A model generated the notes under the pieces. The model did no database searches. It saw nothing but the letters and a program-made list of their open reading frames with translations, and was not told the origin of the DNA. DNA of 64,000 bases, from the NCBI RefSeq assembly GCF_024347475.1, contig NZ_AP025487.1, positions 2,356,001 through 2,420,000 of the forward strand, written 5' to 3'. This document shows, in pieces, positions 8,833 to 20,324 of this stretch (its first letter is position 1; each line of letters starts with the position of its first letter). A program made the position numbers and the translations under genes. This DNA is from Vibrio fortis. GTDB lineage: Bacteria > Pseudomonadota > Gammaproteobacteria > Enterobacterales > Vibrionaceae.

Positions 8833-9705
8833 TTACCAACCAGTAATCTCGCGTAGACCTTTACCGATATCAGCAAGAGACTTAACCGTCTTAACGCCTG
8901 CTGCTTCTAGTGCTGCAAATTTGTCTTCAGCAGTACCTTTACCACCAGAGATAATTGCACCAGCGTGACCCATACGCTTACCTGGAGGAGCAGTAACACC
9001 TGCGATGTAAGAAACAACTGGTTTAGTTACGTTCTCTTTGATGAACGCTGCTGCTTCTTCTTCCGCCGTACCACCGATCTCACCAATCATTACGATTGCT
9101 TCTGTTTCAGGGTCTTCTTGGAACAGTTTTAGGATATCGATGAAGTTTGAACCTGGAATTGGGTCACCACCGATACCAACACACGTAGACTGACCGAAGC
9201 CTTCGTCTGTCGTTTGTTTAACTGCTTCGTAAGTAAGAGTACCTGAACGAGATACGATACCTACTTTACCTTTCTTATGGATGTGACCAGGCATGATACC
9301 AATCTTACACTCGTCTGGAGTGATAAGACCTGGACAGTTAGGACCGATCATGCGAACGCCAGTTTCTTCTAGCTTCACTTTAACGTCGATCATATCCGTT
9401 GTTGGGATACCTTCAGTGATCGTAACGATCAGTTCGATACCTGCATCGATCGCTTCTAGGATGGCATCTTTACAGAAAGGTGCTGGTACGTAGATAACTG
9501 TTGCTGTTGCGCCAGTCACTTCTACTGCTTCGCGTACTGTGTTGAATACAGGAAGACCAAGGTGAGTTTGACCACCTTTACCAGGAGATACACCACCAAC
9601 CATTTGCGTACCGTATGCGATAGCTTGCTCTGAGTGGAATGTACCTTGACCGCCAGTGAAACCCTGACAGATTACTTTAGTGTCTTTGTTAATTAGTACA
9701 GACAT
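8833..9705 (-). CDS. sucD: Succinyl-CoA synthetase, alpha subunit
   Basis: With SucC it converts succinyl-CoA to succinate while making ATP or GTP in the TCA cycle. The 290-residue protein has an N-terminal CoA-binding Rossmann fold ([13 protein letters not shown] near residue 16) and the phospho-histidine loop [17 protein letters not shown] near residue 247. Its ATG overlaps the sucC stop by one base. It is the last gene of the minus-strand TCA operon. Confidence 0.97.
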   Translation of the reverse strand: MSVLINKDTKVICQGFTGGQGTFHSEQAIAYGTQMVGGVSPGKGGQTHLGLPVFNTVREAVEVTGATATVIYVPAPFCKDAILEAIDAGIELIVTITEGIPTTDMIDVKVKLEETGVRMIGPNCPGLITPDECKIGIMPGHIHKKGKVGIVSRSGTLTYEAVKQTTDEGFGQSTCVGIGGDPIPGSNFIDILKLFQEDPETEAIVMIGEIGGTAEEEAAAFIKENVTKPVVSYIAGVTAPPGKRMGHAGAIISGGKGTAEDKFAALEAAGVKTVKSLADIGKGLREITGW

Positions 9706-10871
9706 TATTTCGCCTCCGCAGCAGCAACAACTTTCTGAGCAGCATCTGTTAGAGATTCAGCTGCAATGATATCAACATCAGAATTAGCAAGTACTTCACG
9801 ACCTAGGTCTGCGTTTGTACCTTCTAGACGAACAACAACTGGTACTGTTACGCCTACTTCTTTAACCGCACCGATAATACCTTCAGCGATCATGTCACAA
9901 CGTACGATGCCACCGAAAATGTTTACTAGTACTGCGCTAACATTGTCATCAGAAAGGATGATCTTGAATGCTTCAGCTACACGCTCTTTTGTCGCGCCGC
10001 CGCCTACATCAAGGAAGTTTGCTGGCTTGCCGCCGTGTAGGTTAACGATATCCATCGTACCCATTGCTAGACCTGCACCGTTAACCATACAGCCAACGTT
10101 ACCGTCTAGTGCTACGTAGTTCAGTTCCCACTGTGCTGCGTGTGCTTCGCGCTCATCTTCTTGAGATGGATCGTGCATTTCACGTAGCTTAGGCTGACGG
10201 TACATCGCGTTCGAGTCGATGTTGATCTTACCGTCTAGACAAAGAAGGTTACCTTCGCCTGTGATTACAAGTGGGTTGATCTCTAGTAGAGCTAGGTCGT
10301 ACTGAGAGAACATTTGGCCAAGACCCATAAAGATCTTAACGAATTGTTTGATTTGGTCGCCAACTAGACCAAGTTTGAACGCAAGTTCACGGCCTTGGTA
10401 AGCTTGAGGACCTACTAGAGGGTCAATCGCAGATTGGTGAATCAGCTCAGGAGTTTCTTCAGCGATTTTCTCAATGTCCACACCGCCTTCAGTAGACGCC
10501 ATGAATACAATTTTACGAGTTGCACGGTCTACAACTGCGCCTAGGTAAAGTTCGTTAGCGATGTTAGACGCTTCTTCAACTAGGATTTTAGTTACAGGCT
10601 GACCATTTGCATCTGTTTGGTAAGTCACTAGGTTTTTACCTAGCCACTTTTGAGCAAACTCTTTAACGCCTTCTTTTGTGTCATGTAGTTCTACACCGCC
10701 CGCTTTACCGCGACCGCCTGCGTGCACTTGACACTTAACAACTTTCTTTTCAGTAGAGATACGACCCGCAGCTTCGAAAGCTTCTTGAGCTGTATCACAT
10801 GCGAAACCTTCTGGTACAGGCAAACCGAATTCTGCAAACAGCTGTTTGGCTTGGTATTCATGCAAATTCAT
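9705..10871 (-). CDS. sucC: Succinyl-CoA synthetase, beta subunit
   Basis: ATP-grasp subunit of the SucCD enzyme, 388 residues, the usual length. It begins [12 protein letters not shown]. The grasp region contains [17 protein letters not shown], and the succinate loop near the end reads [23 protein letters not shown] precedes the ATG. It is separated from sucB by 225 bases holding a strong inverted repeat. Confidence 0.97.
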   Translation of the reverse strand: MNLHEYQAKQLFAEFGLPVPEGFACDTAQEAFEAAGRISTEKKVVKCQVHAGGRGKAGGVELHDTKEGVKEFAQKWLGKNLVTYQTDANGQPVTKILVEEASNIANELYLGAVVDRATRKIVFMASTEGGVDIEKIAEETPELIHQSAIDPLVGPQAYQGRELAFKLGLVGDQIKQFVKIFMGLGQMFSQYDLALLEINPLVITGEGNLLCLDGKINIDSNAMYRQPKLREMHDPSQEDEREAHAAQWELNYVALDGNVGCMVNGAGLAMGTMDIVNLHGGKPANFLDVGGGATKERVAEAFKIILSDDNVSAVLVNIFGGIVRCDMIAEGIIGAVKEVGVTVPVVVRLEGTNADLGREVLANSDVDIIAAESLTDAAQKVVAAAEAK

Positions 10872-11056
10872 TTTGATATTCCGTTTATTTTCCCTTAAGG
10901 GATTATTATTTCCATAACGACACAGTTATCTGTGTTACGTCTGTAGGGTCTTCTCAAATCAGCCTAGATTATTCAGATAAACAATTAATATTTAACAAGT
11001 AATCTTTGGCTCAAGTGAAGGCCAGACGTCGAGCTAGCCTAGCCTTTGAAACTATT

Positions 11057-11087
11057 AACGTCTAGTTGTTGAGCCCAACTAGACGTT
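11057..11087. repeat. Perfect 12-bp inverted repeat between sucB and sucC
   Basis: AACGTCTAGTTG and CAACTAGACGTT flank a 7-base loop, ten bases after the sucB stop. A T-run is lacking on the minus (operon) strand, so it looks more like a processing or mRNA-stabilising hairpin than a full terminator. The rest of the 10872-11096 gap shows only a short palindrome CCCTTAAGGG near 10895. Confidence 0.7.
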
Positions 11088-11096
11088 TTAGCGATA

Positions 11097-12305
11097 TTAA
11101 ACGTCTAATAGGAGACGTGCTGGATCTTCTAGCAGCTCTTTAATCGTTACTAGGAAGCCAACTGACTCACGGCCGTCGATTAGACGGTGGTCGTAAGATA
11201 GCGCTAGGTACATCATTGGTAGGATTTCAACCTTACCGTCAACCGCCATTGGACGCTCTTGGATCTTATGCATACCCAGGATAGCCGCTTGTGGTGGGTT
11301 GATGATTGGCGTTGACATCAGTGAACCAAATACACCGCCGTTTGTGATAGTGAAGTTACCACCCATAAGCTCATCAACAGTTAGCTTGCCGTCACGGCCT
11401 TTTATTGCTAGCTCTTTGATGCCTTTTTCAATATCAGCGAAACCTAGCGTGTCACAGTCTTTAAGTACTGGAGTGACTAGACCACGTGGCGTAGATACCG
11501 CCATGCTGATGTCGAAGTAGTTGTGGTAAACGATATCATCACCGTCGATAGACGCGTTTACTTCTGGGTAACGCTTCAATGCTTCAGTTACCGCTTTCAC
11601 GTAAAAAGACATAAAGCCTAGACGCGTGTCGTGACGCTTCTCGAACTGGTCTTTGTACTGCTTGCGAAGGTCCATGATTGGCTTCATGTTCACTTCGTTG
11701 AAAGTTGTCAGCATTGCTGTGCTGTTCTTCGCTTCTAGTAGACGGTTAGCCACTGTCTTACGTAGGCGAGTCATAGGCACGCGTTTTTGGCTACGAGCTG
11801 CCGCTGGAGCTTCTACTGCTGCCGGAGCTTCTGCTTTAGGTGTAGATTTCGCTGCAGCAAGGTGCGCATCGATGTCTTCACGAGTAATGCGACCGCCAAC
11901 ACCAGTGCCTTTAACGTCAGCTGGTTGTAGGTTGTGCTCAGCTAGAAGACGACGAACCGCAGGGCTCAGCGCGTCGTTGCTCTCTTCAGAAAGCGTCGCT
12001 TTATGGCGCTTGTCTGGAGATGCTTCTGTATCTTCTGTTGTATCTGTCGTTGGTTCACCAGCAACCGCGCCAGGCTTAAGCTTAGCGATAAGTTGCTTAG
12101 AAAGTACTGTTGCACCTTCTTCTTCGATGATTGCCTCTAGAACACCCGCTTCTGGAGCTGGTACTTCTAGAACCACTTTGTCAGTTTCAATATCTACGAT
12201 GACTTCATCGCGTTCAACCGCTTCACCCGGTTGTTTGTGCCAAGTTGCGACTGTTGCGTCAGCCACCGATTCAGGTAAATCTGGAACCAGAATTTCAATT
12301 GTCAT
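11097..12305 (-). CDS. sucB: 2-oxoglutarate dehydrogenase E2, dihydrolipoyl succinyltransferase
   Basis: Core of the 2-oxoglutarate dehydrogenase complex; moves the succinyl group to CoA. The 402-residue protein has a lipoyl domain with the modified Lys in [12 protein letters not shown] (about residue 43), an Ala/Pro/Thr-rich linker, an E1/E3-binding domain with [11 protein letters not shown] (about 114), and the acyltransferase domain whose active site reads [13 protein letters not shown] (about 373). It lies 21 bases after sucA. Confidence 0.97.
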   Translation of the reverse strand: MTIEILVPDLPESVADATVATWHKQPGEAVERDEVIVDIETDKVVLEVPAPEAGVLEAIIEEEGATVLSKQLIAKLKPGAVAGEPTTDTTEDTEASPDKRHKATLSEESNDALSPAVRRLLAEHNLQPADVKGTGVGGRITREDIDAHLAAAKSTPKAEAPAAVEAPAAARSQKRVPMTRLRKTVANRLLEAKNSTAMLTTFNEVNMKPIMDLRKQYKDQFEKRHDTRLGFMSFYVKAVTEALKRYPEVNASIDGDDIVYHNYFDISMAVSTPRGLVTPVLKDCDTLGFADIEKGIKELAIKGRDGKLTVDELMGGNFTITNGGVFGSLMSTPIINPPQAAILGMHKIQERPMAVDGKVEILPMMYLALSYDHRLIDGRESVGFLVTIKELLEDPARLLLDV

Positions 12306-12326
12306 ATCTGTGTTTTCCTTTTACTT

Positions 12327-15143
12327 CTAGTTCGAAAGTAGGGTCAGAGCGTCTTCAATTAACGCTTTTTGTTGTTTCAAGTGTACTGACATGTAGCCAA
12401 CCGCAGGTGATGCTGAAGCAGGACGGCCTGCATATTTAAGATCAGCACCCGCTGGAATCGCAGCACGGAAGTTGTGTTGGCTGCTGTACCAAGCACCTTG
12501 GTTTTGTGGCTCTTCTTGACACCAAACGTAATCTTCAACATTTGTGTATTGTGCAATCGCAGCTTGAACTTCCTCAAGTGGGAATGGGTATAGCTGCTCG
12601 ATACGCACAATAGCAACATCGTCTTGTTCGTTCTTGCGGCGCTGTTCTAGTAGGTCGAAGTAAACCTTACCTGAACAGAACACTACGCGTTTCACGTTCT
12701 CTGGCTTGATGTCATCAATCTCAGCGATTGCTGGTTGGAATGTACCCTCTGCTAGATCTTCTAGTGAAGACGTACACAGTGGGTGACGCAGCAATGACTT
12801 AGGAGACATAACGATCAGAGGACGACGCATTGGACGTACAACCTGACGACGAATCATGTGATAAACCTGAGCTGGTGTTGATGGAACAACAACCTGCATG
12901 TTTTGTTCAGCACATAGTTGTAGGTAACGCTCTAGACGTGCAGAAGAGTGCTCTGGGCCTTGACCTTCGTAACCGTGTGGAAGAAGCATTGTTAGACCAC
13001 ATAGACGTGCCCACTTTTGCTCACCAGACGAAATGAATTGGTCGATAACTACTTGAGCGCCATTCGCAAAATCACCAAACTGTGCTTCCCAAAGGGTTAA
13101 GCCGCTTGGCTCTGCAGTTGCGTAGCCGTATTCAAATGCCAGAACTGCTTCTTCAGATAGTACTGAGTCAAATACTTGGAAAGGACCCTGCTTATCGTGA
13201 ATGTTCGCAAGTGGAACATAAGTGCTCGCATCTGTTTGGTTATGTAGAACAGAGTGACGGTGGAAGAAAGTACCACGGCCTGAATCTTGGCCAGAAATAC
13301 GGATACGCTTACCATCATCAACCAGAGTCGCATACGCAAGCGTCTCTGCCATACCCCAATCGACTTGTTTCTCACCATTAATCATGGCAGTACGATCGTT
13401 GTACAGTTTGTTTACTCGGCTTTGTAGCTTATGGCTATCTGGATATTGGCACAGCTTAGTACCCAGCTCTTTTAGACGCTCGATATCAACTTGGCTGTTC
13501 CAATCGATGTTCCAATCGTGACCAATGTATGGGCTCCAGTCGACAGAATGTAGTGCCATTGGGCGCCACTCTTTAACGACAACTTCACCATGGTCTAGAG
13601 CATCACGGTATTCGTTCACCAGCTGAGTTGCTGTGTCGATACCAAACTCACCGCGCTCCATTAGGATGTCAGCATACAGCTTACGTGGTGTTGGGTGCTT
13701 CTTGATTTTTTGGTACATCAGCGGTTGAGTTGCATTCGGCTCATCTGCTTCGTTGTGACCGTGGCGACGGTAACAAACTAGATCGATAACAACATCACGT
13801 TTGAACGTATTACGGTAATCCAGTGCCAGACGCGCAACGAAAGCTACGGCTTCTGGGTCATCTGCATTAACGTGGAAAATCGGTGCCTGTACCATCTTAG
13901 CGATATCAGTACAGTACATAGTAGAACGTGTGTCACGTGGGTTTGACGTTGTGAAGCCAACTTGGTTGTTAACAACGATACGAACCGTACCGCCAACGCA
14001 GAAGCCACGTGCTTGAGACATGTTGAATGTCTCTTGAACGACACCTTGACCTGCAATTGCAGAGTCACCGTGAATAGTGATAGGTAGTACGCTGCTGCCA
14101 TCTTTATCGTCTAGACGATCTTGACGAGCACGAACTGAACCAATAACTACTGGGTTTACAATCTCAAGGTGAGACGGGTTAAATGCCAACGCTAGGTGAA
14201 CATCGCCACCTGGAGTTGCGAAGTCAGCAGAGAAACCTTGGTGATATTTCACATCACCAGTACCCCAAGTTTCGTCGTGTTTGCCAGCAAACTCGTCGAA
14301 TAGGTCTTGTGGTTTCTTACCAAGTACGTTCACCAGCATGTTCAAACGACCACGGTGAGCCATACCAATAACAACTTCACGCATACCTTGACCACCAGCA
14401 TGACGAATGATTTCTTTCGTCATTGGAATCAAAGCATCACCACCCTCTAGAGAGAAACGCTTCGCGCCTGGGAATTTAGCACCAAGATAGCGCTCAAGAC
14501 CTTCAGCAGCAGTTAGCTCTTCTAGGAAAGCTTTCTTTTCTTCTTTGTTGAATGATGGTTGACCAGAAACAGACTCTAGACGTTGTTGAATCCAACGTTT
14601 TTGTTCTGTGTTAGTCATGTGCATGTATTCTGCACCGATAGAACCACAATACGTTTGCTTCAAAGACTTGTAGAGATCTTTAAGAACCATCGTCTCTTGG
14701 CCAATCGCGTAAGAGCCGACGTTAAACGTCTCGTTGAGGTCTTCTTCGGTGAGAGTGTGGAAGGAAGGATCCAGTTCAGCAACTGTATCTCTTTTCCATA
14801 AACCTAGTGGATCTAGGTTTGCTGCTTGATGCCCACGGAATCTGTAAGCATTAATAAGTTGCAGAACCTTTACTTGTTTCGCATCGACATCTGGATCACT
14901 AACTTGGACACTGTAATGCTTTGTTTCTTGAGCGAGTCGTCGGAAGTATTCACGAACACGAGAGTGTGGTTGTTCCACCGCTTCAGAAGCTTGCACAGGC
15001 AACTCTTCAAAAACGCTTCTCCATTCGTCACTTACCAAGTCGGGGTCACTTAGATACAGTTCGTAGAGTTCCTCTACGTATGTTGCATTGGCGCCAGCCA
15101 AGTGTGAAGACTCGAGCCATGCCTTCATCACGCCGTTGTGCAT
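12327..15143 (-). CDS. sucA: 2-oxoglutarate dehydrogenase E1
   Basis: Thiamine-diphosphate decarboxylase of the 2-oxoglutarate dehydrogenase complex, 938 residues, full length. It has the E1 motifs GMAHRGRLNMLVNVLG and GDSAIAGQG, and MLLPHGYEGQGPEHSSAR in the C-terminal half. The chosen ATG (MHNGVMKAWLESS) matches the E. coli protein start and has AAGGGAAAAT in front; the internal Met at residue 6 is a less likely start. Confidence 0.97.
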   Translation of the reverse strand: MHNGVMKAWLESSHLAGANATYVEELYELYLSDPDLVSDEWRSVFEELPVQASEAVEQPHSRVREYFRRLAQETKHYSVQVSDPDVDAKQVKVLQLINAYRFRGHQAANLDPLGLWKRDTVAELDPSFHTLTEEDLNETFNVGSYAIGQETMVLKDLYKSLKQTYCGSIGAEYMHMTNTEQKRWIQQRLESVSGQPSFNKEEKKAFLEELTAAEGLERYLGAKFPGAKRFSLEGGDALIPMTKEIIRHAGGQGMREVVIGMAHRGRLNMLVNVLGKKPQDLFDEFAGKHDETWGTGDVKYHQGFSADFATPGGDVHLALAFNPSHLEIVNPVVIGSVRARQDRLDDKDGSSVLPITIHGDSAIAGQGVVQETFNMSQARGFCVGGTVRIVVNNQVGFTTSNPRDTRSTMYCTDIAKMVQAPIFHVNADDPEAVAFVARLALDYRNTFKRDVVIDLVCYRRHGHNEADEPNATQPLMYQKIKKHPTPRKLYADILMERGEFGIDTATQLVNEYRDALDHGEVVVKEWRPMALHSVDWSPYIGHDWNIDWNSQVDIERLKELGTKLCQYPDSHKLQSRVNKLYNDRTAMINGEKQVDWGMAETLAYATLVDDGKRIRISGQDSGRGTFFHRHSVLHNQTDASTYVPLANIHDKQGPFQVFDSVLSEEAVLAFEYGYATAEPSGLTLWEAQFGDFANGAQVVIDQFISSGEQKWARLCGLTMLLPHGYEGQGPEHSSARLERYLQLCAEQNMQVVVPSTPAQVYHMIRRQVVRPMRRPLIVMSPKSLLRHPLCTSSLEDLAEGTFQPAIAEIDDIKPENVKRVVFCSGKVYFDLLEQRRKNEQDDVAIVRIEQLYPFPLEEVQAAIAQYTNVEDYVWCQEEPQNQGAWYSSQHNFRAAIPAGADLKYAGRPASASPAVGYMSVHLKQQKALIEDALTLLSN

Positions 15144-15197
15144 ATTTTCCCTTAACCAGTAGTTTTCACGTTTGCTGCGGTCTATGCCGAGCTATTA

Positions 15198-15230
15198 AAA
15201 GGCCGCCCAAAACAGCTAGGGCGGCAATTT
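15198..15230 (-). terminator. Hairpin between sdhB and sucA
   Basis: The stem GCCGCCC/GGGCGGC (15202-15225) has a 10-base loop and is followed by TTTTAATAG on the minus strand. It may end part of the sdh transcript before sucA while letting some read on, as expected for an sdh-suc operon. Confidence 0.6.
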
Positions 15231-15240
15231 TTATCTATTT

Positions 15241-15954
15241 CTAAACCGAACGATTCACGAGCATGGTCTTGATGTGACCAATCGCTTTCGTAGGATTTAA
15301 TCCCTTAGGACAAACACTTACACAATTCATGATGCCATGGCAACGAAAAACGCTAAATGCATCATCAAGATCAGACAAACGTTCATCTGTCGCTGTATCT
15401 CGGCTATCAATTAACCAACGGTAAGCAGCTAGTAGGCCTGCAGGTCCGATGAACTTGTCTGGGTTCCACCAGAATGATGGACAAGACGTTGTACAACATG
15501 CACACATGATACATTCGTACAGCCCATCCAAATGAGCACGTTCATCAGGGGTTTGTAGATTTTCGCGTGACGGTGGCACGTTGCCATCAGACACTAAGAA
15601 TGGCTTCACTTTTTCGTAGTTATTGTAGAACTGAGTCATGTCCACGATAAGGTCACGAACTACTGGTAGACCCGGTAGTGGGCGAATCACAATCTTGTCT
15701 TGGCCAGATAGCGCAGACAATGGAGTGATACATGCCAGTCCATTTTTACCATTCATATTAAGACCGTCAGAACCACATACACCTTCACGGCATGAACGAC
15801 GGAATGAAATTGTTGGATCTTGCTCTTTTAGTAGGATAAGAGCGTCCAAAAGCATCATGTCTGACCCTTCGTCTACTTCAAGAACGTAGTCCTTCATGTA
15901 AGGCTTTTGGTCAACATCTGGGTTGTAACGGTATAAAGAGAAATTCAGTTTCAT
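15241..15954 (-). CDS. sdhB: Succinate dehydrogenase iron-sulfur subunit
   Basis: Electron-transfer subunit of complex II, 237 residues. It carries the three cluster motifs in order: CREGVCGSDG with a later Cys for 2Fe-2S (about 55-75), CIMCACCTTSCP for 4Fe-4S (about 149) and CHGIMNCVSVCPKGL for 3Fe-4S (about 206). AAGGAGATCTAACC is a strong ribosome site. It follows sdhA by 12 bases. Confidence 0.97.
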   Translation of the reverse strand: MKLNFSLYRYNPDVDQKPYMKDYVLEVDEGSDMMLLDALILLKEQDPTISFRRSCREGVCGSDGLNMNGKNGLACITPLSALSGQDKIVIRPLPGLPVVRDLIVDMTQFYNNYEKVKPFLVSDGNVPPSRENLQTPDERAHLDGLYECIMCACCTTSCPSFWWNPDKFIGPAGLLAAYRWLIDSRDTATDERLSDLDDAFSVFRCHGIMNCVSVCPKGLNPTKAIGHIKTMLVNRSV

Positions 15955-15966
15955 GGTTAGATCTCC

Positions 15967-17733
15967 TTAGTACGTACGTGCTTTTGGTGGGAACGCTTCA
16001 CGGTGGATAGGTTCCATGTTTACGTTACGCTTCGACATATCTTCCGTTTCAGGGTTGTAAAGCGTGTGGCATAGCCATTGCTCATCATCACGGTCTGGGA
16101 AGTCAAAACGAGCGTGTGCGCCACGGCTCTCTGTACGGTAGTTAGCCGCTACAGCAGTTGCGTAAGCTGTTTCCATTAGGTTTTCAAGCTCTAGACACTC
16201 AATACGCTGAGTATTGAATTCTGTAGACTTGTCAGAAAGGTGTGCATTCTTCAGACGTTCACGAATCGCTTTAAGCTCTTCTAGGCCCTCAGCCATTGCT
16301 TTACCTTCACGGAATACAGAGAAGTTGTTCTGCATACATTGTTGTAGATCTTTACGGATCTGCGCTGGATCTTCACCGTCAGTGCTGTTTTCCCAACGGT
16401 TGTAACGCTCTAGTGAACGTGCAATGTCTTCTTCTGTAGCAGGCTTAGCGTCAGCTTGCTTCTTCAGAGTTTCACCTAGGTGCAGGCCTGTCGCACGACC
16501 GAATACAACCAAGTCAAGCAGTGAGTTACCACCTAGACGGTTTGCACCGTGTACAGATACAGAAGCAATTTCACCACAAGCGAATAGACCTTGTACTTCA
16601 ACATCGCTACCGTCTGCAGCTTGCTTGATCGCTTGACCAGAAACTTGTGTTGGTACACCACCCATCATGTAGTGACATGTTGGGATTACTGGGATTGGCT
16701 CTTTCACAGGGTCAACGTGTGCGAACGTACGAGACAGCTCACAAACGCCAGGTAGACGAGACTCAAGTGTCTCTTTACCTAGGTGATCCAGTTTCAGTTT
16801 GATGTGTGGACCCCAAGGGCCGTCACAACCACGACCTTCGCGGATTTCAACCATCATTGAACGTGCAACAACGTCACGACCTGCTAAGTCTTTCGCGTTT
16901 GGAGCGTAACGTTCCATGAAGCGCTCGCCGTCTTTGTTCAGAAGGTAACCACCCTCACCACGACAACCTTCTGTTACAAGAACACCTGCGCCAGCGATAC
17001 CCGTTGGGTGGAACTGCCACATTTCGATATCTTGCATAGGAACGCCTGCACGAATCGCCATACCAACACCGTCACCAGTATTGATGTGTGCGTTTGTCGT
17101 TGAAGCGTAAATACGGCCAGCACCGCCAGTCGCTAGGATCGTTGCTTTCGCTTTGAAGTAGCATACTTCGCCTGTTTCCATGCAAAGTGCAGTAGTACCA
17201 AGAATGGCACCGTCTTCGTTCTTCACAAGATCAAGTGCGTACCACTCAGAGAACACTGTTGTCTTATGTTTAATGTTTTGTTGGTAAAGCGTGTGTAGCA
17301 GTGCGTGACCAGTACGGTCAGCTGCTGCAGCCGTACGAGCTGCTTGCTCACCACCAAAGTTTTTCGATTGGCCACCAAAAGGACGTTGGTAAATGGTGCC
17401 GTTATCAAAACGAGAGAATGGAAGACCCATTTTTTCTAGTTCAATAACTGATTCTGGGCCATTTTTACACATGTACTCGATAGCGTCTTGGTCACCGATG
17501 TAATCAGAACCTTTAACTGTATCGTACATGTGTTGTTCCCAGTGATCCTCGTGCGCATTACCTAGCGCAACCGTAATACCACCTTGAGCAGATACGGTGT
17601 GAGAACGAGTTGGGAATACTTTAGAAAGCAATGCACAAGATAGGCCTTGCTCAGAAATTTGCAGTGCGGCACGCATACCAGCACCACCAGCGCCGATTAC
17701 TACGGCATCAAACTCACGAACAGGAATAGTCAC
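15967..17733 (-). CDS. sdhA: Succinate dehydrogenase flavoprotein subunit
   Basis: Oxidises succinate to fumarate on covalently bound FAD, 588 residues. The FAD dinucleotide motif [12 protein letters not shown] lies at the N-terminus. The FAD-linking His is in [10 protein letters not shown] (about residue 45), and the catalytic region includes HPTGIAG. The start is GTG, directly after the sdhD stop, so it is read by coupling. C-terminal motif [11 protein letters not shown] is typical. Confidence 0.97.
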   Translation of the reverse strand: MTIPVREFDAVVIGAGGAGMRAALQISEQGLSCALLSKVFPTRSHTVSAQGGITVALGNAHEDHWEQHMYDTVKGSDYIGDQDAIEYMCKNGPESVIELEKMGLPFSRFDNGTIYQRPFGGQSKNFGGEQAARTAAAADRTGHALLHTLYQQNIKHKTTVFSEWYALDLVKNEDGAILGTTALCMETGEVCYFKAKATILATGGAGRIYASTTNAHINTGDGVGMAIRAGVPMQDIEMWQFHPTGIAGAGVLVTEGCRGEGGYLLNKDGERFMERYAPNAKDLAGRDVVARSMMVEIREGRGCDGPWGPHIKLKLDHLGKETLESRLPGVCELSRTFAHVDPVKEPIPVIPTCHYMMGGVPTQVSGQAIKQAADGSDVEVQGLFACGEIASVSVHGANRLGGNSLLDLVVFGRATGLHLGETLKKQADAKPATEEDIARSLERYNRWENSTDGEDPAQIRKDLQQCMQNNFSVFREGKAMAEGLEELKAIRERLKNAHLSDKSTEFNTQRIECLELENLMETAYATAVAANYRTESRGAHARFDFPDRDDEQWLCHTLYNPETEDMSKRNVNMEPIHREAFPPKARTY

Positions 17734-18081
17734 TTACGCACCCCACAAAACAAACAGACCAGAGAAGAAATATCCAAGAAGAACCGCAACGACACCAACT
17801 TGAAGACCGACGCGTAGTTTCGCGCACTTGATGTAGTCGGTTAGCACTTGCCATAGACCGATCCAAGCGTGAACAAGAACCGAGGTTAGCGCCAACATGG
17901 TAAATACTTTAGTGAAGGTTCCACCAAAGAATTGAGTCCAAGATGCATAAGAGATATCACCAGAGAAAGCACAGAAGCTAACTAGGTAGATAGTGTAAAG
18001 CGTCATAATGATTGCAGTTGCACGAATCAGTAGGAAATCGTGAACGCCATTACGACCAAATGTAGAAACGTTGTTTACCAT
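17734..18081 (-). CDS. sdhD: Succinate dehydrogenase membrane anchor SdhD
   Basis: Small membrane anchor that binds heme b and quinone with SdhC. It has 115 residues and three hydrophobic helices. The segment ALTSVLVHAWIGLWQVLTDY holds the family His (heme side) and the D-Y pair of the quinone site. It overlaps sdhC by seven bases and abuts sdhA. Confidence 0.95.
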   Translation of the reverse strand: MVNNVSTFGRNGVHDFLLIRATAIIMTLYTIYLVSFCAFSGDISYASWTQFFGGTFTKVFTMLALTSVLVHAWIGLWQVLTDYIKCAKLRVGLQVGVVAVLLGYFFSGLFVLWGA

Positions 18082-18467
18082 ACTAAGATCCCCGCTAGTA
18101 GAGACAATACCGCTGTCGCTGCGAATGCAACCTTAGCGCTCTTAGCGCCAGATTCCAGCTCTTCAAAGTGACCTAAGTCCATAAGAAGGTGACGAATACC
18201 ACCAGCAATGTGGTATGCCAACGCGGTTAAAATGCCCCACAGAATAAACTTAACGAAAAAGCCATCGACAATGTCGCTTGCTTCCGCAAAGCCTTCCGGG
18301 GAAGAGAGGGAAATATTTAATAGATAAAGTAAAATTCCAATCGCAACAAAAGTAATCACCCCAGACACGCGGTGTAGGATGGAAGCTATTGCGGTGATCG
18401 GAAAGTGGATAGTCTGCAAATCTAAATTAACAGGTCTTGTCTTTCTTTCTTTCACGGGCTTGCTCAC
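18075..18467 (-). CDS. sdhC: Succinate dehydrogenase cytochrome b556 subunit SdhC
   Basis: Membrane anchor of complex II, 130 residues, three helices. It has the SdhC signature RPVNLDL, then HRVSGVITF near residue 32 and the heme ligand His in AYHIAGGIRHLLMD (about 85-95). The start is GTG with GGAGCTGA just before it. It is the first gene of the sdh-suc operon, divergent from gltA. Confidence 0.95.
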   Translation of the reverse strand: MSKPVKERKTRPVNLDLQTIHFPITAIASILHRVSGVITFVAIGILLYLLNISLSSPEGFAEASDIVDGFFVKFILWGILTALAYHIAGGIRHLLMDLGHFEELESGAKSAKVAFAATAVLSLLAGILVW

Positions 18468-18883
18468 TCAGCTCCATTGAGCATTACGGTCATTAAATAA
18501 CCTTTGATATTGTTATGGACAAAATTTGGTCGCAAACCTGCAAAATTTAACATTAACTTAACAAATAACTGAAGTTGAGCCTGAGTTAATTGTAAAATAT
18601 TTGTTAACAACAAGGTTAACGAAGACACCTCACATTTCTTCTTAGCCTTGCATTTATAAGGTTTTAACCAAACTTTTCAGCGCCACTATACGGACGGCAA
18701 CATTCTAATACAATTGATGTAACAAATAATGCTACACAGCACAGATTTTTAACGAATTTAATGTAAAAAACACTAACAAGTGCACACAAAGCTGCAGAAA
18801 AATTGACTTTCGGACGTAAGACCAGTAAAAAAATGGCACATAAACATCCTGGACGGATTAAATAATAAACAAAGGAGATTGTT
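18468..18883. promoter_or_regulatory. Divergent control region of sdhC and gltA
   Basis: This 416-base AT-rich gap drives the TCA operon one way and gltA the other. GTTAA units occur at 18585, 18603 and 18615. GTTAATTG at 18585-18592 and GTTAAC at 18603 and 18615 resemble ArcA direct-repeat sites, and ArcA control of sdh and gltA is known in E. coli. The repeat spacing (18 and 12 bases) is not ideal, so the assignment is tentative. No other gene is seen here. Confidence 0.4.
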
Positions 18884-20173
18884 ATGGCGGATAAGAAAGC
18901 TACCCTTCATATTGAAGGTCAAGCGCCAATCGAGCTGCCGATTACAGAAGGTGTACTTGGTACGCCAGTGATCGATGTTCGTACACTAGGTTCTAATGGT
19001 TTTTTCACTTTTGACCCTGGTTTTCTTGCCACTGCATCCTGTGAGTCTCAAATCACTTTTATTGACGGCGGCAAAGGTATCCTTTTGCACCGTGGTTACC
19101 CAATTGACCAACTAGCCAATAACGCTGATTACTTGGAAGTATGTTACATCCTTCTCTATGGTGAAGCCCCATCACGCGACGAATACGAGAAATTCAAAAC
19201 AACCGTTACTCGTCACACCATGGTTCATGAACAAATCGCAAGCTTCTTCCACGGCTTCCGTCGTGACGCGCACCCAATGGCCGTTATGTGTGGCGTGGTT
19301 GGTGCTCTAGCTGCGTTTTATCATGACTCACTTGATATCAATAACGACACACACCGTGAGATCGCGGCTTACCGCCTAATCTCAAAAATGCCAACGTTGG
19401 CGGCAATGTGTTACAAGTACTCGATCGGTCAGCCGTTCATCTACCCTCGTAACGACTTAAGCTACGCAGAAAACTTCCTTCACATGATGTTTGCTAATCC
19501 ATGTGAAGAGTACGAAGTAAACCCTATCGTTGCTCGCGCAATGGATAAGATCTTCACTCTGCACGCAGACCACGAGCAAAATGCTTCTACGTCAACTGTA
19601 CGTCTATCTGGTTCTTCAGGTGCTAACCCGTTTGCGTGTATCGCGGCAGGTATCGCATCTCTTTGGGGTCCAGCTCACGGCGGTGCAAACGAAGCTTGTC
19701 TACGTATGCTTGAAGAGATCGGTAGCGTAGATAACATCGAAGAGTATGTTGCTAAAGCGAAGGACAAAGATGACCCATTCCGTCTAATGGGCTTCGGTCA
19801 CCGCGTTTACAAAAACTACGATCCACGTGCAACAGTAATGCGCGAAGCGTGTCACGAAGTACTGAAAGAACTAAACATCAAAGATCCACTGCTAGATGTT
19901 GCAATGGAACTTGAGCGTATCGCACTTTCTGATGAGTACTTTGTATCGAAGAAACTATACCCGAACGTAGACTTCTACTCAGGTATCATCCTGAAAGCGA
20001 TCGGTATCCCTGTTTCAATGTTCACTGTAATCTTCGCGATGTCTCGTACTATCGGTTGGATTGCACACTGGAACGAGATGCACAGCGACCCAACAAACCG
20101 TATCGGTCGTCCACGTCAACTGTACACAGGTCAAGAGCAGCGTGACTTTAAAGCACTTCACGAGCGTGAATAG
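18884..20173 (+). CDS. gltA: Citrate synthase, type II
   Basis: Condenses acetyl-CoA with oxaloacetate at the entry of the TCA cycle. The 429-residue protein has the length of the NADH-sensitive hexameric type. Active-site histidines lie in [10 protein letters not shown] (about residue 226) and [14 protein letters not shown] (about 305); the catalytic Asp is in YPNVDFYSG (about 362). AAAGGAGATTGTT is a strong ribosome site. Confidence 0.97.
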   Translation: MADKKATLHIEGQAPIELPITEGVLGTPVIDVRTLGSNGFFTFDPGFLATASCESQITFIDGGKGILLHRGYPIDQLANNADYLEVCYILLYGEAPSRDEYEKFKTTVTRHTMVHEQIASFFHGFRRDAHPMAVMCGVVGALAAFYHDSLDINNDTHREIAAYRLISKMPTLAAMCYKYSIGQPFIYPRNDLSYAENFLHMMFANPCEEYEVNPIVARAMDKIFTLHADHEQNASTSTVRLSGSSGANPFACIAAGIASLWGPAHGGANEACLRMLEEIGSVDNIEEYVAKAKDKDDPFRLMGFGHRVYKNYDPRATVMREACHEVLKELNIKDPLLDVAMELERIALSDEYFVSKKLYPNVDFYSGIILKAIGIPVSMFTVIFAMSRTIGWIAHWNEMHSDPTNRIGRPRQLYTGQEQRDFKALHERE

Positions 20174-20194
20174 TCGTAATTAAAGTACGATTGT

Positions 20195-20231
20195 TAAAAA
20201 GGGTTGATGCGAAAGCACCAACCCTTTTCTT
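20195..20231 (+). terminator. Terminator of gltA
   Basis: The stem AAAAGGGTTGATGC/GCACCAACCCTTTT (one mismatch) has a GAAA tetraloop and is followed by CTTTT. It starts 23 bases after the gltA stop. Confidence 0.85.
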
Positions 20232-20233
20232 TT

Positions 20234-20298
<65 letters not shown>

Positions 20299-20324
20299 AT
20301 TTTGAATATCTATAGCAGCCTGTC

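Noticed and set aside
11653..12330. 225-codon frame opposite sucB
   Set aside because: Long only because of the codon bias of sucB; Ala/Ser-rich, no family features.
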